From positions 22,751 through 86,750 of the forward strand of contig NZ_BAEO01000067.1 of NCBI RefSeq assembly GCF_000314995.1: a stretch of 64,000 nt of DNA. Direction: 5' to 3'. Numbering within the stretch: the stretch's first letter is position 1; every line of letters begins with the position of its first letter. The stretch is from Paraglaciecola arctica BSs20135. GTDB lineage: Bacteria > Pseudomonadota > Gammaproteobacteria > Enterobacterales > Alteromonadaceae. The notes below the pieces were generated by a model. It made no database searches, was not told the origin of the DNA, and saw nothing but the letters and a program-made list of their open reading frames with translations. Positions 48,415-56,725 of this stretch are shown here, piece by piece. The translations under genes were made by a program, and so were the position numbers.

Positions 48415-49176
48415 TTAACGAGCAAGAAAACCGCCATCCACAGCCAAAATATGACCATTGACGTAATTACTGGCTTCACTTGCCAAAAATACTGCTGCAC
48501 CTTTCAAATCTTCAGTTTCCCCCCAACGACCAGCAGGGATACGATTGCAAATGTCTTTACTGCGTTGCTGATCGTCTTGTAGGGCTTGAGTGTTGTCAGT
48601 GCGAATATAACCAGGGGCAATACCATTAACTTGGATATTAAACTGGCCCCACTCGTTGGCTAAGGCTTTAGTCAACCCTGCGATGGCGTGTTTGCTAGCG
48701 GTATAAGAGGGCACGGTAACACCACCGCTATAACTCAACATTGATGCTGTGTTGATAATCTTTCCACTTCCCTGATTAATCATGGTTTTGCCAATTTGTT
48801 GGCTTAGCAAGAAGGCAGAATCTACATTAACAGTGAGCACTTTTTGCCATTCTGACATAGGAAAATCCACAGCAGGACTGCGGAATATAGTGCCTCCGTT
48901 ATTCACCAAAATATCAATACCACCAAAGATTGCCAACGCATCATCAGCCAATTTTTGCACTGCTTGCATATCAGACAAATCAGCAAATAATTGCTCTGCT
49001 TTTTGCTGTTTAAGTTCATTAATAAGAGCAACAGTTTGACTACAACCACCTTCTTTTGAGCTAGCACAGATAACCTGTGCACCAGACTCAGCAAGTGCAA
49101 TTGCCAAAGATTGGCCAATCCCCCTGCTTGCCCCAGTAACCAGTGCCCGTTTGCCAATCAAACTAAAATTTGGCAT
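48415..49176 (-). CDS. kduD: 2-dehydro-3-deoxy-D-gluconate 5-dehydrogenase (KduD), SDR family
   Basis: A 253-residue short-chain dehydrogenase reducing 2,5-diketo-3-deoxygluconate to KDG. The cofactor loop is TGASRGIGQSLA, the structural NNGGTIF replaces NNAG, the active site is SYTASKHAIAG and the end is VNGHILAVDGGFLAR. It is the first gene of the leftward kduD-kduI-TRAP unit, with an operator 111 bases upstream shared with the divergent DUF4861 gene. Confidence 0.93.
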   Translation of the reverse strand: MPNFSLIGKRALVTGASRGIGQSLAIALAESGAQVICASSKEGGCSQTVALINELKQQKAEQLFADLSDMQAVQKLADDALAIFGGIDILVNNGGTIFRSPAVDFPMSEWQKVLTVNVDSAFLLSQQIGKTMINQGSGKIINTASMLSYSGGVTVPSYTASKHAIAGLTKALANEWGQFNIQVNGIAPGYIRTDNTQALQDDQQRSKDICNRIPAGRWGETEDLKGAAVFLASEASNYVNGHILAVDGGFLAR

Positions 49177-49287
49177 ATAAATTCTCCATAAAATGATTCA
49201 AATATAACTAGCTAACTAATTTTTTAACGCCAGTCTTACTTTCATGAGTAATAGTGATTTTCACAATCTTAACAATTATTTAAATTA

Positions 49288-49303
49288 ATGCTACCGGTGG
49301 CAC
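49288..49303. promoter_or_regulatory. LacI-type operator in the kduD/DUF4861 divergent promoter
   Basis: ATGCTACCGGTGGCAC lies between the two divergent units and can serve both. Its first three bases happen to be an in-frame ATG for the rightward gene but have no ribosome-binding site. Confidence 0.75.
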
Positions 49304-49359
49304 TTGTCAACATAATAGTGCATAGTTGGCTTAAAAGAACTGACAACAAGGGGAATTTT

Positions 49360-50568
49360 ATGAATAAATTTAAATTAGCGTTAAGTGTTTCAACCATAGT
49401 TTCAGCAGTGGGATGTCATTCCCCTGACATTAAAACAGATCCACAAATTGTAATTAAAAATCCTGCTGATGGCGGTGCTATTTCTCAGCTAGTGTCTTTA
49501 ACGTTTTCTACAGATAAACAAAAAGAATTAAGCCAATTCAATACAGCAGGACTAGATTCTGAGTGGCGAATATTAGCAAACGGTGAAAAAGCTCTAGATA
49601 TATTGGTGAGTCTTGCTCCTGGTGAAGAAAAAACCGTTTCCTTTTCAACTGACGGTAAATTGGTTGAAGACGTTGCCTATGCGGAATTATCAGTACGCAC
49701 AGGCGGAGAATGGCAAGGAAAAGCTTACCAAGCCGATGGGTTTTCATTCGAAAATGTTAAGCAATTCGAAAGCCCTGAACAACTTACCGATCACTCTTAT
49801 TACTTGCGTTATGAAGGTCCAGGATGGGAGAATGATTTGATTGGCTATCGCTTATATTTAGATTGGCGAAATGGCATTGATGTGTTTGCAAAAACTGGTG
49901 CTAAACCTGGCCTAGCTGGTGTGGGTCAAGACGGATATGACAGCTACCACGAATTAGCAGATTGGGGAGCGGATGTACTCAAAGTGGGCTCTTCATTAGG
50001 TTTAGGTGCGCTTGGCCGCATAAAGGGTGAAGAGGTTATACATTTTCAAGAAGTAGATAACACAAGTTGGACACTTCTAGGTGACAACAAACTCAGTGCC
50101 AGTTTTAACGTCAATTATCAAGGTTGGTCAGTCGCAAACAAAAAGGTCGACGTAAGCACTGATTACACTATCCATGCAGGCGATCCTACTACCTTAGTTA
50201 AAGTTACCTTATCTGAACCCATCGATAATTTAGTCACAGGGCTTGTGAACCACCCCAATACCCACTTCATAAAACAGCAATATAAAAATTGGGAAGTGAT
50301 AGCCACTTATGGTGCACAAAGTATTGCGGCAGAAGGCGACGAATTAGGTTTGGCAATATTTTATCAAACCAATGAAGTATCAGAGCAATATCGTGGGCAA
50401 CACGATTATTTAGTGAAGTTTAACCCCACTACTAATCTTACTTACGGGCTAATGGCAGTATGGCCGCAACATCCGTCCAGCCCGAAAAACCGACAAGAAT
50501 TCGAAGCTTTGTTAAATGACAAATTACATGTTTTGGCCTTCCCTGTCGAGGCTACTGTCACTTATTAA
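49360..50568 (+). CDS. DUF4861-family lipoprotein of pectin loci
   Basis: A 402-residue lipoprotein (lipobox AVGC). I start it at the ATG at 49360, which has AAGGGG upstream and opens a proper signal peptide (MNKFKLALSVSTIVS). A longer version begins at 49288, but that ATG belongs to the operator. The body is rich in beta strands; LRYEGPGWENDLIGYRLYLD and ADWGADVLKVGSSLGLGALG are characteristic of DUF4861, a family I recall from pectin and other polysaccharide loci. Its reaction is unknown to me; a glycan-active enzyme or binder is an inference. Confidence 0.78.
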   Translation: MNKFKLALSVSTIVSAVGCHSPDIKTDPQIVIKNPADGGAISQLVSLTFSTDKQKELSQFNTAGLDSEWRILANGEKALDILVSLAPGEEKTVSFSTDGKLVEDVAYAELSVRTGGEWQGKAYQADGFSFENVKQFESPEQLTDHSYYLRYEGPGWENDLIGYRLYLDWRNGIDVFAKTGAKPGLAGVGQDGYDSYHELADWGADVLKVGSSLGLGALGRIKGEEVIHFQEVDNTSWTLLGDNKLSASFNVNYQGWSVANKKVDVSTDYTIHAGDPTTLVKVTLSEPIDNLVTGLVNHPNTHFIKQQYKNWEVIATYGAQSIAAEGDELGLAIFYQTNEVSEQYRGQHDYLVKFNPTTNLTYGLMAVWPQHPSSPKNRQEFEALLNDKLHVLAFPVEATVTY

Positions 50569-50933
50569 CCCAAACAGGTAATGCTTGAATTAAGGATGCA
50601 TTTGTAGGCATAAACATTATTGCTCGTTAAGTTCAAAAGATAACTAATCAGCATTTTATGCCCATTACCTTATTCTATAAAAACTAGGCCGGTCACCTTC
50701 ACGTGACAAAGAGATACAGCAAATACGGTATTTCGTGATGTATAACTATATATAGTTAGGCATCAATCTTTTCGATAGCTAATTGAGTTAAAAATCATTT
50801 CATCCCTCGCACTACAAACCAGTCCTTGTATGACTTGTAACAAATTGTAGGGACATCGTACAAATTTGATACAGAGTTACTCTCTTGATTGCTTTATTGT
50901 CTTCATTATTCGGATTCAATAGGAAATTAAATC
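50569..50933. other. Intergenic gap with a 16-bp palindrome
   Basis: A 365-base gap. TAACTATATATAGTTA at 50743-50758 is a perfect palindrome, flanked by GATG/CATC-like sequence. No gene or known operator match is seen. Confidence 0.4.
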
Positions 50934-51566
50934 ATGTTTAGTTTTATGAAAACACTGTTTGTAATTGTAGTTTTATTAACTAGTCAGTCAGCATTGTCAC
51001 AAGAGCAAACCCCCTACCAAGTGATAGTCGGTTTGGGAGACACCCTATTTAAGCGTTTGTCGGAAGAACAGGAAAACCTTAGCTCCCAACCAGAACTGGT
51101 CAGAGAAATTATTGAACAAAACCTCATGCCTCATGTAGATTATCGTTACGCCGCTTATAAAATTCTGGGGAAATACATAAGAGAAATAAGCAAACAAGAG
51201 AGAGAGGAATTTGCATTGGCTATGAGGGACTATTTAGCCGTCACTTACGTGAATGCTTTGAGTCAATACAAAAATCAAAAAATCACATTTCAACCAGAAA
51301 CAAAAAGTAATACAGGTAAAAATATTGCAGTGGTCAAGGCGCTAATTACCGAGCAAAGTGTTCCTGATATTGCGATTGACTTTTCTCTTCGCTTCGACAA
51401 AAAAACACAGCAGTGGAAGGCCTTTGATATGGTTATTGAAGGGATTAGTTTAATCAACGCTAAACAAACAGAAATAACGTCTAGGATAAGGGCTTCTGAC
51501 ATACAAACAGTTACCTTAGAAATAGCCAGACTAGGCAATCAATCAAAGCTTAAGGCTAAACATTAA
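50934..51566 (+). CDS. MlaC-like phospholipid-binding protein (orphan)
   Basis: A 210-residue secreted protein (signal ending QSALSQ) resembling MlaC, the periplasmic shuttle of the Mla lipid transport system. LMPHVDYRYAAYKILGKY and the DMVIEGISLINAKQTEITSRI segment match MlaC closely in position. The other Mla genes are not beside it, so this is an extra or stand-alone copy. It is monocistronic with AGGAAATT before the start. Confidence 0.85.
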   Translation: MFSFMKTLFVIVVLLTSQSALSQEQTPYQVIVGLGDTLFKRLSEEQENLSSQPELVREIIEQNLMPHVDYRYAAYKILGKYIREISKQEREEFALAMRDYLAVTYVNALSQYKNQKITFQPETKSNTGKNIAVVKALITEQSVPDIAIDFSLRFDKKTQQWKAFDMVIEGISLINAKQTEITSRIRASDIQTVTLEIARLGNQSKLKAKH

Positions 51567-51781
51567 ATTTTGACTAAGACATAAAATTCAGTCTTCAATA
51601 GAAAACGCGGCGCTCTAATCTAGAGGCTCGTTGGAGATAATAAATTGACCTATTATTCAATCAGTAGTTAGTTTAGTTTCTTATGTCATGGACATAAAAG
51701 CTTAGTCAACAGCCTTTACCTGTATCCCCCTTTATCGCTATAGTTAATGTATATAGATTTCAGTAACTTAATTAGGACATT

Positions 51782-52126
51782 ATGACCACCCTTTACGGCA
51801 TTAAAAACTGCGACACCATTAAAAAAGCGCGCGCTTGGTTAACAACAAATAATATTGATTATACCTTTCATGATTACAGACAAGACGGTCTCGATTCAAA
51901 TTGGCTAGAACAAACAGAACACGCCTTAGGTTGGGAACTAATGTTAAATAAACGCGGCACTACTTTTCGTCAATTGAGTGAAGAACAAAAACAAGGGGTG
52001 GATAAAACTGCAGCGCTGGCGTTAATGCTTGAGTTTCCAGCGATGATCAAACGCCCCATACTTATTCATAACGATAAGTATTTTATCGGTTTTAAAGCAG
52101 ATCAATACGCCGAGGTATTCTCATGA
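51782..52126 (+). CDS. Spx/ArsC-family protein (YffB-like)
   Basis: A 114-residue thioredoxin-fold protein starting [20 protein letters not shown] single Cys replaces the usual CxxC, as in Yff[14 protein letters not shown] closes the protein. Real arsenate reductase activity is doubtful; YffB proteins may interact with glutathione. It overlaps dapE by ATGA and opens the four-gene unit. Confidence 0.9.
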   Translation: MTTLYGIKNCDTIKKARAWLTTNNIDYTFHDYRQDGLDSNWLEQTEHALGWELMLNKRGTTFRQLSEEQKQGVDKTAALALMLEFPAMIKRPILIHNDKYFIGFKADQYAEVFS

Positions 52127-53250
52127 GCCGCACTCTCGACCTCACTATAGACTTGATCAACAGAAAATCTGTTACCCCTGAAGATGCAGGTTGTCAGGAT
52201 ATGATGGCGAATATTCTTAAGCCTTTAGGCTTTGAAATTGAAGATCTAAGCTTTGCCGACACTAAGAATATTTGGGCCCGTAAAGGTACAGAAGCACCGG
52301 TATTCTGTTTTGCTGGGCATACAGACGTAGTACCTTCTGGTCCAGAACAGAATTGGCAAACTCCGCCCTTTAAAGCCACAGAAAAAGATGGCTACATTCA
52401 TGGCCGTGGTGCTGCAGACATGAAAGGCAGCTTGGCCGCCATGTTAGTGGCCACTGAAAATTTTGTAAAAGCGAATCCACAGCACAAAGGCTCAATAGCA
52501 TTTTTAATTACCAGTGATGAAGAAGGACCATTTATTAATGGCACCACTAAGGTGATTGATACCTTAGAAGCCCGTAACGAAAAAATCACTTGGTGTTTAG
52601 TGGGTGAGCCATCAAGCACAGACCTAGTGGGTGACATTGTTAAGAATGGCCGTAGAGGCTCATTAACGGGCGATTTACTTGTCAAAGGTATTCAAGGGCA
52701 TGTCGCCTACCCTCATTTGGCTAGAAACCCTATTCACGAGTCAACACTAGCGCTGGCTGAACTAGCCAACACCCAATGGGATAAGGGAAACGACTCATTC
52801 CCTGCCACTAGTTTTCAAATTTCCAATATTAATGGCGGCACTGGAGCAGGTAACGTTATCCCCGGCGAATTAAAAATCTGTTTTAACTTTAGATTTTCAA
52901 CCGAAGTAACAGATCAACAATTAATAACAAGAACGCTGCAAGTATTAGATGCTCATAAACTGGATTACGATATTGATTGGACTTTTAATGGCCAACCTTT
53001 CTTAACAGACTCTGGAAAACTAGTTGAAGCCACACAACAAGCTATCAAAGGTTGCACTGGACGTGAAACAGTATTGTCCACAGCTGGAGGTACCTCTGAT
53101 GGGCGTTTTATCGCGCCAACCGGAGCTCAAGTGATTGAACTTGGACCTGTTAACGCCACTATCCACAAAATTGATGAATGCGTGAAAATTGACGATCTCG
53201 ATACGCTCGCGGATATTTATCAAGATATCTTACAACGGCTGTTAGCGTGA
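52123..53250 (+). CDS. dapE: Succinyl-diaminopimelate desuccinylase
   Basis: A 375-residue M20 zinc peptidase-fold enzyme of lysine and peptidoglycan-precursor synthesis. It has [14 protein letters not shown] and [14 protein letters not shown] (metal His and Asp), [13 protein letters not shown] (catalytic and metal Glu) and [20 protein letters not shown]. Its ATG overlaps the upstream stop, and its stop overlaps the GTG of the next gene. The Spx-like/DapE pairing is common in gammaproteobacteria. Confidence 0.96.
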   Translation: MSRTLDLTIDLINRKSVTPEDAGCQDMMANILKPLGFEIEDLSFADTKNIWARKGTEAPVFCFAGHTDVVPSGPEQNWQTPPFKATEKDGYIHGRGAADMKGSLAAMLVATENFVKANPQHKGSIAFLITSDEEGPFINGTTKVIDTLEARNEKITWCLVGEPSSTDLVGDIVKNGRRGSLTGDLLVKGIQGHVAYPHLARNPIHESTLALAELANTQWDKGNDSFPATSFQISNINGGTGAGNVIPGELKICFNFRFSTEVTDQQLITRTLQVLDAHKLDYDIDWTFNGQPFLTDSGKLVEATQQAIKGCTGRETVLSTAGGTSDGRFIAPTGAQVIELGPVNATIHKIDECVKIDDLDTLADIYQDILQRLLA

Positions 53251-53921
53251 TCACTCAAGCACACACTTTAGGTAAAGATGAAAGTCTATTAGTCGAATGC
53301 CAAAACGGCTTTCGTCTATTACCTAAAGTGTGTGAGGCATTTAGACAAATGCAAATGGCAGCGGCACAAGATAACGTAGACATACAAATTGTCAGCAGTT
53401 ACCGGGGCTTCGACCGGCAATTACAGATTTGGCAAAACAAATGGTCAGGCAAAGCAACTTTGTTAGACGCTAATGAAAATATCTTAGATGCTAGGACTCT
53501 GTCTGACCAAGAAAAGATACTCGCTATCCTCACATGGTCGGCGTTACCTGGAGCCAGTCGTCATCATTGGGGTAGCGACTTAGACGTGTATGACAAAAAT
53601 GCGGTTGAAAAGAGTCACCATGACTTTCAACTGGTTTGTAGCGAATACGATCAAGGTCCATGTACCCAACTCAACAATTGGCTAAACGAACACGCGATTA
53701 AATATGGTTTTAGCCGACCTTATGCACAATACAATGGCGGTATTGCTCGGGAGCCTTGGCATCTAAGTTTTCAAGCAAGCGCAGACAAGATGTTGGGGTT
53801 ATTGGATGAAAAAGTGATACTCGCTAATCTTACAAAGTCGGATATTCTTGGGCTAGATAGCATAATTGCTAACATGCCTGAGATTTATCAGCGCTTTGTT
53901 TTAAACAGGGGATTAGTATGA
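53247..53921 (+). CDS. D-alanyl-D-alanine carboxypeptidase, VanY/M15 family
   Basis: A 224-residue zinc peptidase acting on peptidoglycan stem peptides. [26 protein letters not shown] (metal His and Asp) and EPWHLSF (metal His) are the M15B signature. No signal peptide is evident, so location is uncertain. It starts with GTG overlapping the dapE stop and overlaps the next small gene by ATGA. Confidence 0.9.
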   Translation: MITQAHTLGKDESLLVECQNGFRLLPKVCEAFRQMQMAAAQDNVDIQIVSSYRGFDRQLQIWQNKWSGKATLLDANENILDARTLSDQEKILAILTWSALPGASRHHWGSDLDVYDKNAVEKSHHDFQLVCSEYDQGPCTQLNNWLNEHAIKYGFSRPYAQYNGGIAREPWHLSFQASADKMLGLLDEKVILANLTKSDILGLDSIIANMPEIYQRFVLNRGLV

Positions 53922-54073
53922 ATATTTGGATTGTTGTAGTGATTTTTGTTTTGGTCTTAGGTTTAATTATTGGCAATATATTGTTGTTAAAACAAAGTGC
54001 CAATCAAAAACTGCCTAAACCTAATAAAGATAACAATGCGTCATATGACCGTTTTGAAGACAAAGATGATTGA
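53918..54073 (+). CDS. Small membrane protein, DUF2897-like
   Basis: A 51-residue protein: a single membrane segment (IWIVVVIFVLVLGLIIGNI) and a polar, acidic C-terminus ending FEDKDD. The ATG overlaps the VanY stop (ATGA), which strongly supports translation. It matches DUF2897 as I recall it; function unknown. Confidence 0.75.
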   Translation: MNIWIVVVIFVLVLGLIIGNILLLKQSANQKLPKPNKDNNASYDRFEDKDD

Positions 54074-54108
54074 GCCCTCCCTCCCCCTCTACTTTTAAGA
54101 AGCGGCTC

Positions 54109-54912
54109 ATGAGAATTCTACTCTTAGCCAACAAAGACATCGCTAGCAATGTCGCCCTGAATACTCTATTTCAAACAATGACCGGGGCGCATAAATTTAA
54201 AATATTGCTGTCATCGACTGTTGGTAAAAACAGTAAAAACAAACCGCTAGCTTTATTAGACTTAGCCTTTTTTGAAGAAAGTTTGTTTAACGAAATACTC
54301 TTCCCTGCACTGCAAAACAAGCCATCTCTCAATACTGAAAAGTTTCAAAGTTTTGCGGGATTCAAAACACTTGGGGTAGAGGTAGCAGATATTGACTCAA
54401 TAAATTGTCAGGCTGGAATTAATACAATAAATGAGTTTGCGCCTGACCTTATCGTTTCAATTCGATTTGGTTTGATCCTACAAGCTGCAGTAATTAATAT
54501 TCCAAAATTTGGTGTCATCAATTTACATTCAGGTGAATTACCAACATACCGCGGCGTAATGGCAACCTTCAGAGCCATGCAACAAGATGATACTCACTGT
54601 GGCACTACTCTCCACTACATCAGTGACAGTGGCATAGACAGCGGAGCAATCATCAGCATTAGTAAACAAACGTTGGATTATAAGCGGTCTTATCTTCACA
54701 ACACTTTATCGCTCTATGAGAAAGGAGTTAAAGATGTGGTTAATGCCATTACTAAGATAGAAAACACCGGGAAATGTGAGAGTTACCCAGTAAAATCAAA
54801 GGGAAACTATTTTTCATTCCCCTCAGAACAAGAACTCAATGACTTCAAACAAAAAGGCCATAAACTCTACGAATATCAGGATATTATTGATATCGCACAT
54901 AGCTATTACTGA
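54109..54912 (+). CDS. Formyltransferase-family protein (Fmt-like)
   Basis: A 267-residue protein with the formyltransferase fold. The catalytic Asn and His are in GVINLHSGELPTYRG and the catalytic Asp in SDSGIDSGAIIS. It resembles sugar or amino-group formyltransferases more than methionyl-tRNA formyltransferase, since the C-terminal tRNA-binding domain is missing. I start it at ATG 54109 rather than a TTG 13 codons upstream, because MRILLLANKDI is the natural first strand. A decayed relative lies at 56238-56465. The acceptor substrate is unknown. Confidence 0.8.
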   Translation: MRILLLANKDIASNVALNTLFQTMTGAHKFKILLSSTVGKNSKNKPLALLDLAFFEESLFNEILFPALQNKPSLNTEKFQSFAGFKTLGVEVADIDSINCQAGINTINEFAPDLIVSIRFGLILQAAVINIPKFGVINLHSGELPTYRGVMATFRAMQQDDTHCGTTLHYISDSGIDSGAIISISKQTLDYKRSYLHNTLSLYEKGVKDVVNAITKIENTGKCESYPVKSKGNYFSFPSEQELNDFKQKGHKLYEYQDIIDIAHSYY

Positions 54913-55022
54913 TCGTTGCGACTTATCAATATACTTGCTTGCAGTGCCTCTGATACTGACCATCACATAGATATCAGAACCATCAAAAAAGTGTCAATTG
55001 TTACCCAAGCAACATTTCTAGA

Positions 55023-55040
55023 TATCCCGAATTCAGGATA
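55023..55040 (-). repeat. Dispersed 19-mer, inverted copy 3
   Basis: On the leftward strand this reads TATCCTGAATTCGGGATA, matching the 8.08 kb copy at 16 of 18 bases. It lies between AAGTGTCAA (54989-54997) and TTGACACTT (55062-55070), a 9-bp inverted repeat that might mark a small relic element. Confidence 0.4.
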
Positions 55041-55101
55041 ATGCAGTTTCACAATTGAAGTTTGACACTTGCTTGTACCTCATTGCTAAGGCGAGCTTTA
55101 T

Positions 55102-55932
55102 CTAAAAATTAAGTGATTTATATTTTTTTGACGAGTGTTTAAGGGATTTTCTGATAACTTTTAACATCTCCTGAAAACCAGGGTTTAAGTTTTCCAACAA
55201 TAACGAAGGGTTAATATAATAAGGCGCTCTCTTGCCATGATAATCAACGGCAGGACCAATTTGTTCGAATTGAATGCCGATAAAGCTCATACTTCTTGCC
55301 ATTTTAGGCTCCATCATCACAAAAGTATGTTTTATGTCATTCTCCATGACTATCGAGGCCGCAGATAGGTATAGGCCCACGGCAATAAAAGGAAAGCAAC
55401 GTAATTCATTTTCAGAATAGATTTGCTGATCAATTCCACCTATTGCGGCTCCTGTGAAATTATCTGTTTGTCTCCTTCTGAAGTCTTTGGGAACAGCTAA
55501 TCTCGAAATTTCACAAATCTCATGTGAAGCAAAATCATTAGGGTTAATTTTGTCTTTTGATATTGATGCGTGCCAGTGCTTTTGAAGTGGAATTAATTGT
55601 TGATTTGTTTCAGGCCTAACCACTCTGATGGTTCCAGAAAAGCGAGTTGTAGGGATATGTTGAATTAAACAATGGGTAGAATATTTATCAAATTCATCAA
55701 CCTCTAAACCAGTTCCCCCAGTCTCTAAAAAGTTTAATTCATCGCAATAAACGTCATTTCTTATACTAAATGACTCATTGCAAAGTTCTGTGGTATTGGC
55801 GATTAATGGATGTAAGTGCGTGGAAAAGTGACGTGCAACAGTTTTGCCTTCGCTATTATCAGCAAAACCCCTAATCATTTTGAGCAAGGGGCCAATTATG
55901 GGGGTGTTGGCATATTTTTTTAAATTTTTCAC
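55102..55932 (-). CDS. Exosortase/PEP-CTERM-system-type acyltransferase
   Basis: A 276-residue protein resembling the PEP-CTERM/exosortase-associated acyltransferases (TIGR03694), which are related to LuxI-type N-acyl synthases. SFSIRNDVYCDELNFL, TTRFSGTIRVVRP and EISRLAVPKDFRRR are the recognisable parts. The start is a GTG with a poor ribosome-binding site; a later start is possible. No exosortase or PEP-CTERM protein lies in the window. Acyl donor and acceptor are unknown. Confidence 0.75.
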   Translation of the reverse strand: MKNLKKYANTPIIGPLLKMIRGFADNSEGKTVARHFSTHLHPLIANTTELCNESFSIRNDVYCDELNFLETGGTGLEVDEFDKYSTHCLIQHIPTTRFSGTIRVVRPETNQQLIPLQKHWHASISKDKINPNDFASHEICEISRLAVPKDFRRRQTDNFTGAAIGGIDQQIYSENELRCFPFIAVGLYLSAASIVMENDIKHTFVMMEPKMARSMSFIGIQFEQIGPAVDYHGKRAPYYINPSLLLENLNPGFQEMLKVIRKSLKHSSKKYKSLNF

Positions 55933-56125
55933 GTTTTTGGATTCGTAACCTTCAATTTATATTCCATTATGGTTATGCCAATACGGTTCAGTCCTTTTTG
56001 GAATAAATTCTAATGCCATTTTATAACTAGTTTCATACCATATTTTGCCTATTGAATTAGCAAATAAAATTCAACAGCTGAATGCTACTCAGTATTTATA
56101 AGAGTGATATTTTTCCAATACTGAA

Positions 56126-56153
56126 CATAGACATAGCCATAGCCATAGCCATA
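56126..56153 (+). repeat. Hexamer tandem repeat
   Basis: The unit CATAGC is repeated three times with a variant CATAGA before and CATAAT after. It is non-coding and might vary in copy number between strains. Confidence 0.6.
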
Positions 56154-56237
56154 ATAAGCATCTAATTATTATCATCACACATTGCACTAGAGGTAACCAA
56201 CTTTTTTATATGGTTTAGCTGTAACTTGGTCACTTTT

Positions 56238-56465
56238 GATTATCAGAGCGCCTATCGGCGCAATACTTTATTGCTTTACGAGAAGGGTGTTACAGGTGTG
56301 TATAATGCTCTTTCTAAGATAAAAAACTCTAGGGAATGAAAAAGCTATTCTGTAACTTTAAATGCAGGAAAAGCAGTAGCGGAGCCAACAAAGATCAAAA
56401 TCAACGAAGCCGATGCTTTGTTCTGAAGCTATAACGAATATTTTGAAACTGCTTATCTTAAATGA
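56238..56465 (+). pseudogene. Decayed C-terminal fragment of a formyltransferase gene
   Basis: Reading one frame gives DYQSAYRRNTLLLYEKGV and NALSKIKNS, aligned with DYKRSYLHNTLSLYEKGV and NAITKIENT of the intact formyltransferase at 54109-54912. In-frame TGA codons interrupt it at 56337 and 56424, and the catalytic N-terminal part is absent. It is a truncated relative, not an exact duplicate, so it probably came from a separate gene lost from this site. Confidence 0.72.
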
Positions 56466-56725
56466 CTCTATTGAGAGTTAAAGGATATTCAGATGCACAT
56501 AGATATAATGGATTGGCCCAAATAATAACAGGTGATCAGAAAATCTATCTGGATAGATAATAAAACTTGCCAACAAAGGAACTTAAAATCGTTTATTATT
56601 TAAACATTTTTTCGCAAATCAATTGGTATTAGGTTTATGTTATTGTAGGCTATTAAGTACTTACATGAAGTTATAGATGTATATCAAAAAGGCCAACAGC
56701 CCCTAATAAAGGATTAGGTGAATAT

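Larger units (their letters stand above)
55933..56725. other. Long intergenic region with short tandem repeat and gene relic
   Basis: A 793-base region. It holds a hexamer tandem repeat (56126-56153) and a formyltransferase relic (56238-56465). The remainder is AT-rich with no supported gene; it may contain the promoter of the adenylation gene. Confidence 0.5.
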
